Source: a virus. From it: a stretch of DNA of 27,096 nt. Position 1 is the first letter of the stretch; each line of letters begins with the position of its first letter. This document shows positions 22,557 to 27,096 of this stretch, piece by piece. A program made the position numbers and the translations under genes. The notes under the pieces are model-generated. The model did not search any database and had not been told where the DNA came from. It saw nothing but the letters and a program-made list of their open reading frames with translations. The stretch is taken from the IMG/VR virus record IMGVR_UViG_3300023174_000557, positions 1 through 27,096 of that record; one strand, 5' to 3'.

Positions 22557-22582
22557 AATTATGTTATGGGAGGGTTTTAACT

Positions 22583-23950
22583 TTATAATATTTTAATTTC
22601 CACCCTACGATTCAATTGTCTATTCCCATCATTGTTGTTTGGCATTATTGGTTTTTTATTACCATATCCGACAGTAATTAAATTCTCAGGTTTTAATCCC
22701 CTACCAATAAGATACGATTTAACTGACATTGCTCTTTCTTCTGATTGTATATCATTTCTTTTATCTTGTCCAATTGCATCTGTATGCCCACCAATTTCAA
22801 TTTTCATATCAGGATTATTACGTAATAATCTTACAATAACGTCTAATTGATGATACGCTTCTGGTCTTAACACTGAACTCCCAAAGTCAAAAAGTATTCG
22901 TCCTTTATTATATTCTTTTTTTAATCTTTCATCACTCATAGTATCTAAAGAATCACAAGGTATAACTTTGGTAATAAAAATAGTATCAATTTTAAAAATG
23001 GTATCTTTTTTAGGTTCAATTATTATTTTTTTCAATATTGGACGAAATGATTCAGGTATTGTTGTTGTTGCAATATCAGAACCCCCTTTTTCACCACGTA
23101 AATTATATTTAAAGTTACTTGATACGTATGCGGTACTATCATTTTCCCCTATTGAAAAATAAGCATCCCATCTTTTAGTATTGATAGGTTTACCTATATT
23201 AACAGGTACTGACCAATGTAACCAAGTATTATCTAATCTACGTGTCATCCAAATATCAAAATTACCAAGACCTCCTTTTTTATTTGTCGAATAATAAAGT
23301 GTTTCGTTATCAGGTGCAATATAAGGACTTATTTCATCTTCATCTTCATTACTTAATTCAGTTAACATAATTGGTGTGGAATACTCATTAGTTGTATCGT
23401 TTAAATAACTAATCCATAAGTCATTCCAATCCCCATTTCTTTCGTCATCAAAATAAAATATCATCACTTTTTCATCAGGAGATAATGTTACACCTGTAAA
23501 TTTACCTTGTGATAATTTATTATAGTCACGAATTTTTATTGGTTGTGGTGTTCCCCACACACCATTAAATTTACTAACTATAGAATAACCTCTACGAATA
23601 ATTCCATTAGTTGTACCATCCTTAGCCCCTCTAATTATTATTCTATTCCCATCAGGTGATGACCAAAAAACACCGTTATACCTTTCACAGTTTATATAAT
23701 CAGGTAATCTCTCAGCTTTACCCCACTCACCTGAATCAGTACGTTCAGATAACCAAATGTCTTGACCATCTTTATATTTATTAATAGGATTACCCTCGAC
23801 TGTAAAGAATAAATAATGACCGTTCGCGGATACCACGGGTCTAAAATCTTGATATTTTGAGTTAACATCTTTACTTAAGAATTGAAGTTGTGCGTTAACT
23901 CCTACTGTTGTAAAAACAGTTAAAAGTAGTAAGTAAAATAATTGTTTCAT
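22583..23950 (-). CDS. Secreted PD40 beta-propeller/OmpA-family protein
   Basis: This 455-aa protein has a Sec signal peptide (MKQLFYLLLLTVFTTVGVNA, cleavage before Q21). Residues about 25-300 form several PD40/TolB-like propeller blades (repeated patterns such as SPDGNRIIIRG, SPDEKVMIFYFDD, APDNETLYYSTNKKGGLGNFDIW). Residues about 345-455 form an OmpA C-terminal domain with the peptidoglycan-binding signature IEIGGHTDAIGQ...N...S..RA..V..YL and the end NRRVEIKI. This architecture is common in the envelope of Bacteroidetes cells, usually tied to outer-membrane or gliding-related complexes, and is very unusual in a phage. It was probably acquired from a host. It may anchor at the cell wall to alter the infected cell surface. 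No host-like or late-type promoter is obvious upstream. Confidence 0.92.
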   Translation of the reverse strand: MKQLFYLLLLTVFTTVGVNAQLQFLSKDVNSKYQDFRPVVSANGHYLFFTVEGNPINKYKDGQDIWLSERTDSGEWGKAERLPDYINCERYNGVFWSSPDGNRIIIRGAKDGTTNGIIRRGYSIVSKFNGVWGTPQPIKIRDYNKLSQGKFTGVTLSPDEKVMIFYFDDERNGDWNDLWISYLNDTTNEYSTPIMLTELSNEDEDEISPYIAPDNETLYYSTNKKGGLGNFDIWMTRRLDNTWLHWSVPVNIGKPINTKRWDAYFSIGENDSTAYVSSNFKYNLRGEKGGSDIATTTIPESFRPILKKIIIEPKKDTIFKIDTIFITKVIPCDSLDTMSDERLKKEYNKGRILFDFGSSVLRPEAYHQLDVIVRLLRNNPDMKIEIGGHTDAIGQDKRNDIQSEERAMSVKSYLIGRGLKPENLITVGYGNKKPIMPNNNDGNRQLNRRVEIKIL

Positions 23951-23989
23951 GTTATTAATATTTTATATATTAATAAGTATTTCACTTTT

Positions 23990-24032
23990 AAAAAAAAATA
24001 ACACCCTCATTTATCCAACTCACAGGTGTTTC
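23990..24032 (-). terminator. Terminator of the tRNA/ncRNA transcript
   Basis: On the minus strand AACACC pairs with GGTGTT across a loop containing TTGGATAAATG, followed by ATTTTTTTTT. It ends the tRNA-Asp/structured-RNA unit. Confidence 0.82.
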
Positions 24033-24195
24033 GGCTGTCCCCCGAGATGGGGTTAGGAATAATCATTCGTCTTCACGAAGTCGGGCTGACTTGCCCTGAC
24101 GTTCTACCTATACGTCAATGTACGTTCCCATACGGACATCACTCCGTTTCTCATCGTGTAGGGTACACTATCCGTTGTCATGTTTCGGAACGTGC
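24003..24195 (-). ncRNA. Structured non-coding segment after tRNA-Asp
   Basis: A GC-rich island in AT-rich DNA with no credible ORF. Read on the minus strand it holds a chain of short perfect hairpins: GTGT/ACAC, ACGGA/TCCGT, GACGT/ACGTC, GGGC/GCCC, CTTC/GAAG, CCCC/GGGG, then the terminator stem. It follows tRNA-Asp directly and ends at a strong terminator, so it is probably released by tRNA processing as an RNA of about 190 nt. No known family is recognised; it lacks hallmarks of RNase P, SRP or 6S RNA. Confidence 0.5.
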
Positions 24196-24266
24196 GGTCT
24201 ATCACGGACTCGAACCGAAAATGCCACCGTGACAGGGTGGTGTGATAACCATTTCACTAATAGACC
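24196..24266 (-). tRNA. tRNA-Asp (GTC)
   Basis: Acceptor GGTCTAT/ATAGACC, anticodon arm CCACC-CTGTCAC-GGTGG, anticodon GTC. 71 nt; the T-stem has one mismatch and one G-T pair; CCA is not encoded. Confidence 0.9.
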
Positions 24267-24275
24267 TTGAAAAAA

Positions 24276-24312
24276 GGAAAACAGAAGATGGGCGAGTGGA
24301 CATCTGTTTTTA
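24276..24312 (-). terminator. Hairpin before tRNA-Asp
   Basis: On the minus strand AAAACAGATG pairs with CATCTTCTGTTTT, followed by CCTTTTTTC. It looks like a terminator but lies between the upstream segment and tRNA-Asp, so it may be a leaky terminator or a processing site. Confidence 0.5.
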
Positions 24313-24411
24313 TGATTGGCCTTACTTGAGATTTCTCCCCTCCTCAGCTCATACACCATAGGGGGCTTGCGACCCATGATATTCTGTTTGTGTCTTCGGC
24401 TTTCCCAATCA
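24313..24411 (-). ncRNA. Possible structured RNA downstream of the GIY-YIG gene
   Basis: A GC-rich segment of about 99 nt closed by a perfect seven-base-pair stem (TGATTGG at 24313-24319, CCAATCA at 24405-24411), with an internal CAT-GGG/CCC-ATG hairpin and a TGAG/CTCA hairpin. No ORF here is credible. Function unknown. Confidence 0.4.
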
Positions 24412-24419
24412 ACCTTTTT

Positions 24420-25058
24420 TTATTTTATAATTCTACCCTTACTCCAACCTTCAGGTATTAAACTATCTTTTTTTATTTTTTTGTTTTCATCACCATTTGT
24501 TATCCAACAAGTACCGTATTGTGAATTTTTTTCACCATTTTGTTTTATTTTATTTTTATCTCCTATTTTTCTTTTATGTTCCTCACTAATATTTTTATTT
24601 TTAGTGGTACTATAATTTATGACACCTTTTTTATGGTTTTTTATAGTATTTTCTATTAAAATCTTGATAATTTTTTTTCTAAAATCATTGTTTTTCCATT
24701 TCTCTATCATATAGTCAGACGCTCCTTTACGAATCTTATCTAAAGTTTTTTTTGGTAACCCAATTAATCCTCCAGTTCCACCCTCTTTTAGATTCATACA
24801 TAATTCATCATTAACTAAATCAATATTCACTATTTTTTTTTCATGTTCAAGTAACGATTCTCTTGAATCAAAAAAATTTAAAATTTTTTTAGAATGATTC
24901 TCAATACCATATTTTCTGATACTATATCTTAATCTTTTCCCACTACCTAAATAACCATCATCAATATTTGTTGTCGAATGAATTCCAATATAAAATCTAT
25001 TGGTTATTTTACAGGTTGTTTTATACATATAATGTATTTTCTTTTTTTGTCTTGGCAT
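24420..25058 (-). CDS. GIY-YIG homing endonuclease
   Basis: This 212-aa endonuclease has the GIY-YIG core in variant form: IHYMYKTTCKITNRFYIGIH (the MYK and YIG positions), then GSGKRLRYSIRKYG with the conserved Arg, and HEKKIVN carrying the likely catalytic Glu. The C-terminus, YGTCWITNGDENKKIKKDSL followed by IPEGWSKGR, is the DNA-binding tail typical of phage free-standing GIY-YIG and HNH homing enzymes. It sits inside the tRNA cluster between tRNA-Glu and tRNA-Asp. An ATATTTATT box lies 13 nt upstream of the ATG. Confidence 0.92.
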   Translation of the reverse strand: MPRQKKKIHYMYKTTCKITNRFYIGIHSTTNIDDGYLGSGKRLRYSIRKYGIENHSKKILNFFDSRESLLEHEKKIVNIDLVNDELCMNLKEGGTGGLIGLPKKTLDKIRKGASDYMIEKWKNNDFRKKIIKILIENTIKNHKKGVINYSTTKNKNISEEHKRKIGDKNKIKQNGEKNSQYGTCWITNGDENKKIKKDSLIPEGWSKGRIIK

Positions 25059-25071
25059 AATTATCTTTTAT

Positions 25072-25080
25072 AATAAATAT
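25072..25080 (-). promoter_or_regulatory. Late-type box ATATTTATT before the GIY-YIG gene
   Basis: The coding-strand box ends 13 nt before the ATG at 25058. Confidence 0.4.
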
Positions 25081-25105
25081 GCACAAGGTACAAAAAAGTT
25101 CAGGG

Positions 25106-25177
25106 TACCACGGACGGGAATCGAACCCGTGACTCTTCCGTGAAAGGGAAGCGTCTTAACCCCTTGACCACCGCGGC
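25106..25177 (-). tRNA. tRNA-Glu (TTC)
   Basis: Acceptor GCCGCGG/CCGTGGT, anticodon arm CTTCC-CTTTCAC-GGAAG, anticodon TTC. A host-like promoter starts 11 nt upstream, so this tRNA begins a transcript. Confidence 0.93.
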
Positions 25178-25187
25178 ATTTGTTTCA

Positions 25188-25219
25188 CAAAGATAATAAA
25201 CCTTTTTCAAACAAACAAA
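25188..25219 (-). promoter_or_regulatory. Host-like promoter inside the tRNA cluster
   Basis: Coding strand TTTG (25216-25219), 20-nt spacer, TATCTTTG (25188-25195), just upstream of tRNA-Glu. Confidence 0.72.
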
Positions 25220-25231
25220 ACTTTTTTTAAG

Positions 25232-25304
25232 AGCCCAAGATAGGAATCGAACCTACAACCTTCACTTTACAAAAGTGCTGCTCTGCCAATTGAGCTACTC
25301 GGGC
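25232..25304 (-). tRNA. tRNA-Thr (TGT)
   Basis: Acceptor GCCCGAG/CTTGGGC, anticodon loop TTTGTAA with anticodon TGT, T-loop TTCGATT. 73 nt. Confidence 0.93.
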
Positions 25305-25311
25305 GTGTTAG

Positions 25312-25383
25312 TGTGACAGTGGGATTCGAACCCTAATTAACTGAACCACAATCAGTCGTGTTAACCTTTACACTACAGTCACC
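25312..25383 (-). tRNA. tRNA-His (GTG)
   Basis: Anticodon arm CTGA-TTGTGGT-TCAG, anticodon GTG; acceptor GTGACTG/CTGTCAC with one T-T mismatch. A G at position -1 is encoded (25383), the identity base for His. Confidence 0.9.
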
Positions 25384-25388
25384 ATGTG

Positions 25389-25480
25389 CGGAAAGCAGAG
25401 GACCCGACCCCCAATCCCGTATAAGGGGATGCCAGATTTTCAAGACCTGTCGCCACTCCGATGTAGCCGCTTTACTTTCC
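25389..25480 (-). tRNA. tRNA-Ser (TGA)
   Basis: Acceptor GGAAAGT/GCTTTCC, discriminator G, anticodon arm CAGGT-CTTGAAA-ATCTG with anticodon TGA, and a long variable arm (CATCCCC...GGGATTG). 92 nt. Confidence 0.92.
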
Positions 25481-25485
25481 TTATG

Positions 25486-25557
25486 AGGTCTCACAGGGAT
25501 TCGAACCCCGACTCAATTCGTCCGTAGCGAATCGTTTTTCCATTAAACTATAAGACC
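25486..25557 (-). tRNA. tRNA-Arg (ACG)
   Basis: Acceptor GGTCTTA/TGAGACC, anticodon arm ATTCG-CTACGGA-CGAAT, anticodon ACG, which needs host TadA to make inosine for full CGN reading. Confidence 0.93.
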
Positions 25558-25562
25558 GTCTG

Positions 25563-25634
25563 CACGCACGTAAGGACTCGAACCTTCATCTTCGCTTTTG
25601 GAGAGCGACATTCTACCAATTGAACTACGCACGC
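25563..25634 (-). tRNA. tRNA-Trp (CCA)
   Basis: Anticodon arm TCGCT-CTCCAAA-AGCGA, anticodon CCA, discriminator G. The acceptor GCGTGCG/CGTGCGT contains several G-T pairs. Confidence 0.9.
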
Positions 25635-25643
25635 ATTTTATTG

Positions 25644-25715
25644 AGGTCAGAATCAGATTCGAACTGATGTAAGAGGTTTTGCAGACCTCCGCCTAAGCCA
25701 CTCGGCCATCCGACC
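25644..25715 (-). tRNA. tRNA-Cys (GCA)
   Basis: Acceptor GGTCGGA/TCTGACC, anticodon arm GAGGT-CTGCAAA-ACCTC, anticodon GCA, discriminator T as expected for Cys. Confidence 0.93.
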
Positions 25716-25721
25716 ATTTTG

Positions 25722-25792
25722 TTCCCCCGTCAGGAATCGAACCTGAACACCTCGGTTAAAAGCCGAGTACTCTACCTTAGAGTTGCGAGGGA
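25722..25792 (-). tRNA. tRNA-Lys (TTT)
   Basis: Acceptor TCCCTCG/CGGGGGA, D-stem ACTC/GAGT, anticodon arm CTCGG-CTTTTAA-CCGAG, anticodon TTT. 71 nt. The 59-nt gap to tRNA-Phe shows no promoter or gene. Confidence 0.9.
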
Positions 25793-25851
25793 GTTCTGTT
25801 TGTTATACTTGTCACTTTCCATAGTATTCTGTTTTAATCGTTTATTTTTAG

Positions 25852-25924
25852 TGGTACCCCTCGGTTCCGAGCCGAGTCCTTCAGATTTTCAGTCTGACGC
25901 TTCTACCAAGTTAGCTTGGGCACC
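25852..25924 (-). tRNA. tRNA-Phe (GAA), odd T-loop
   Basis: Acceptor GGTGCCC/GGGTACC, anticodon arm TCAGA-CTGAAAA-TCTGA, anticodon GAA, discriminator A. The T-loop is CTCGGAA rather than TTCGAAT, changing T54 to C and A58 to G together. Confidence 0.88.
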
Positions 25925-25929
25925 TTATG

Positions 25930-26002
25930 TGTTCGGAGTAAGATTCGAACTTACAACCTTTCGCGTATCAGGCGAATGCTCTCACCGTTGAGCTACCCGA
26001 AC
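25930..26002 (-). tRNA. tRNA-Ile (GAT)
   Basis: Acceptor GTTCGGG/TCCGAAC, anticodon arm TTCGC-CTGATAC-GCGAA, anticodon GAT. 73 nt, five bases from tRNA-Phe. Confidence 0.94.
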
Positions 26003-26008
26003 ATTATG

Positions 26009-26081
26009 TGGACCGTGAGATAATCGAAATCTCCCAAAAACCTTGCAAAGGTTCTTCGCCAACCTTGGAACATTACAGCCC
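26009..26081 (-). tRNA. tRNA-Ala (TGC)
   Basis: Acceptor GGGCTGT/ACGGTCC keeps the alanine-specifying G3-T70 pair; anticodon arm GAACC-TTTGCAA-GGTTT, anticodon TGC; T-stem GAGAT/ATCTC perfect. The D-stem is weak, mostly G-T pairs. Confidence 0.82.
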
Positions 26082-26087
26082 ATAAAC

Positions 26088-26118
26088 AAAAAACCCCGAG
26101 ATTTTGTCCCGAGGTTTT
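26088..26118 (-). terminator. Hairpin between the 33-aa ORF and tRNA-Ala
   Basis: On the minus strand AAAACCTCGGGA pairs with TCTCGGGGTTTT (two G-T pairs), followed by a T run. It is seven bases from tRNA-Ala, so it either ends the small-ORF message or limits read-through into the tRNA cluster. Confidence 0.72.
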
Positions 26119-26139
26119 CTGAAATGTTATATATAATTT

Positions 26140-26241
26140 TTAGTTATAAAACAAGTTTGAACCTTGGGACATAGCAATATCACGAATCTCCGCCCACTTA
26201 GTGCAGATTGTAAACGACATCGTATGTTTTTGAGTTCTCAT
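26140..26241 (-). CDS. Small 33-aa protein with its own promoter
   Basis: A short frame starts MRTQKHTMSFTICTKWAEIR and ends with the residues SNLFYN. It lies between an exact TAnnTTTG promoter (26266-26295) and a terminator-like hairpin, which makes it a real transcription unit. It has no signal peptide or membrane segment and no SD; the leader is A/T-rich in the Bacteroidetes manner. Function unknown. Alternatively the unit makes a small RNA and the ORF is incidental. Confidence 0.55.
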   Translation of the reverse strand: MRTQKHTMSFTICTKWAEIRDIAMSQGSNLFYN

Positions 26242-26265
26242 TGTTTTAATTTTTTAATTGTTACA

Positions 26266-26295
26266 CAAATATACTATAAGTATTTGAATAATCAA
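26266..26295 (-). promoter_or_regulatory. Host-like promoter for the 33-aa ORF
   Basis: Coding strand TTG (26293-26295), 19-nt spacer, TATATTTG (26266-26273), 24 nt before the ATG at 26241. It may also feed the downstream tRNA cluster by read-through. Confidence 0.7.
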
Positions 26296-26314
26296 GAAAA
26301 TCTTTTTTTTATTT

Positions 26315-26776
26315 TTAAATTCTAACTAAATGGTTAGCGGCATATGTTATCATAGCCCCAAGATGTTTGTATCTAACCTGATATCCCATTCCCTCTACAA
26401 GTCCAACCGCCTGCCTTAAAACAGAATTTGATTTATACTTAGGGTCAGGATTTAGGTCAATATCAATCCATTTTGGTTTCGGTAAACCATTTTCACGAAG
26501 ATATTCGGCTATCTCAATTGATTTCCAAACCTCGGTCATTAACCTAACCGCAGTATTTTTTTCCATAGGCATCGACTCACGACTACACAATACGTGAGCA
26601 CCTTTACCTGGTGTGTAAAGTGCAATAACCGCACCATAAACTGTTTTAGTGTTTCTATAACATTGAGAATCGGAACCAACCAATATTTCAACATCTTTTC
26701 TTGTGGATACATAATCTTTAATGTATTCTATCAAGTTTTCAATTTGAACTCCGTGAAGAGTCATAAACTGTCTCAT
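26315..26776 (-). CDS. YkuK-like RNase H-fold protein (DUF458 type)
   Basis: This 153-aa protein matches the YkuK-type RNase H-like fold. EILVGSDSQCY starts the first strand with D36, followed by the paired strands TVYGAVIALYTPG and AHVLCSRESMP, a long helix, and KPKWIDIDLNPDPKYKSN with further acidic residues (D105, D107, D111). The end is YKHLGAMITYAANHLV. The family has the acidic residues of a nuclease, but activity is not established. The start is fixed by a perfect SD, AAGGAGGT, six bases before the ATG. It directly follows tRNA-Ser(GCT) in the same direction and probably shares its transcript, so an RNA-processing role would fit. Confidence 0.82.
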   Translation of the reverse strand: MRQFMTLHGVQIENLIEYIKDYVSTRKDVEILVGSDSQCYRNTKTVYGAVIALYTPGKGAHVLCSRESMPMEKNTAVRLMTEVWKSIEIAEYLRENGLPKPKWIDIDLNPDPKYKSNSVLRQAVGLVEGMGYQVRYKHLGAMITYAANHLVRI

Positions 26777-26805
26777 ATGGACCTCCTTTTTTTATAAGTA
26801 TCTCG

Positions 26806-26890
26806 CGGAGAGAGTTGGATTCGAACCAACAGACGAGTTTCCCCGTCACAGGTTAGCAACCTGCTCCTTTAACCATTCAGGCACCCCTCC
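26806..26890 (-). tRNA. tRNA-Ser (GCT)
   Basis: Acceptor GGAGGGG/TCTCTCC with discriminator G, anticodon loop TTGCTAA (anticodon GCT), long variable arm GACGGGGAAACTCGTC. 85 nt. Confidence 0.93.
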
Positions 26891-26897
26891 GATTATG

Positions 26898-26968
26898 TTA
26901 CCGCAGCTGGGTTCGAACCAACAATAACAGAATCAAAATCTGTTGTGTTACCATTACACTATGCGGCA
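26898..26968 (-). tRNA. tRNA-Gln (TTG)
   Basis: Acceptor TGCCGCA/TGCGGTA with the U1-A72 pair typical of Gln, anticodon arm ACAGA-TTTTGAT-TCTGT, anticodon TTG, T-loop TTCGAAC. Confidence 0.92.
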
Positions 26969-27096
26969 ATAGAGAGGGACACGTTATTTATCCGATTAAG
27001 GGATTCCTCTCAGACCCTGTTGGAACTTCTAGAGGTATTCCAACTGCTAGGTGACTTAATGCAAATCGTTACCTACGTGCTAACCTAAACCACGAT
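26969..27096 (-). ncRNA. Structured non-coding segment upstream of tRNA-Gln
   Basis: GC-richer than its surroundings and without an ORF. On the minus strand it shows TAGGT/ACCTA, a seven-base-pair GTTGGAA/TTCCAAC hairpin, and a long-range GAGAGG/CCTCTC pairing that ends next to tRNA-Gln. It runs off the window edge. It may be a further RNA or the leader of the tRNA transcript; unrecognised. Confidence 0.4.

Noticed and set aside
22583-23950. Window read as a bacterial chromosome or contaminant because of the OmpA/PD40 gene
   Set aside because: It is flanked on both sides by phage-type genes, tRNAs and promoters in the same style; no integrase or attachment site is visible.
24026-24377. Frames on both strands across tRNA-Asp and the structured segments (for example one starting MGRKPPMVYELRR)
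   Set aside because: They run through a tRNA and strong hairpins, so they are not credible proteins.
24313-24411. Hammerhead ribozyme (CTGAGGA and GAAA present on the minus strand)
   Set aside because: There is no room for stem II between the two motifs and no matching cleavage arm.
26009-26081. tRNA-Ala read as a pseudogene because of its weak D-stem
   Set aside because: The T-stem, anticodon stem and acceptor are intact and G3-T70 is kept.

Overview
The window looks like part of a large, AT-rich, T4-related contractile-tailed phage (myovirus) that infects a Bacteroidetes host, probably a flavobacterium-like one. The phage assignment rests on a gp17-type large terminase, a gp20-type portal, a cluster of 14 tRNA genes plus a tmRNA, and two free-standing homing endonucleases. 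The host assignment rests on promoters of the Bacteroidetes form TTTG-N19-TAnnTTTG, scarce Shine-Dalgarno sequences, and an OmpA/PD40 outer-membrane protein and a small lipoprotein of Bacteroidetes style.

Layout. 1-9736 (all minus strand): head and packaging genes and accessory virion candidates. In transcription order these are an unknown 100-aa protein, a KTSC protein, a nucleotidyltransferase, a small 61-aa protein, a translationally coupled set of four probable virion proteins (8178 down to 4229), terminase, portal, and a partial gene running off the left edge. 9787-19771: genes on both strands, rich in protein quality control. These are Hsp20, a ClpC-like AAA+ unfoldase lacking the N domain, an M20/PepT-like peptidase, a phage tmRNA with an unusual predicted 22-codon tag, an HNH endonuclease next to the tmRNA, a lipoprotein, an M23-like protein, a protein with eight CxxC knuckles like the DnaJ zinc domain, and a membrane-anchored GAF-like protein. 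19772-23950: a compact unannotated small RNA, then an SPFH protein, a SemiSWEET-like membrane protein, a predicted cysteine peptidase, small unknowns, and a secreted PD40-OmpA protein. 24000-27096: the tRNA cluster, interrupted by a GIY-YIG endonuclease, with GC-rich structured non-coding segments, a 33-aa ORF with its own promoter and hairpin, and a YkuK-like RNase H-fold protein.

Two promoter classes appear. A host-like class (TTTG-N19/20-TAnnTTTG, often TATCTTTG) precedes the tmRNA, peptidase, SPFH, small-RNA, tRNA and other accessory genes. A second motif, RTATTTATW, always read in the coding orientation, lies 4-39 nt upstream of at least 15 starts, including terminase, portal and other virion genes. 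It is the best candidate for a phage late promoter. At five genes it is so close to the ATG (4-5 nt) that the mRNA would be leaderless.

The most interesting possibility is a phage-encoded proteolysis pathway: tmRNA tagging of stalled proteins, unfolding by a Clp ATPase that still carries an IGF-type ClpP-docking loop, and peptide trimming by the peptidase. Also notable is the roughly 110-nt small RNA at 19772-19883, with its own promoter and terminator, which shows the same 18-nt sequence in two hairpin loops. All functional statements come from reading motifs; no database search was run.
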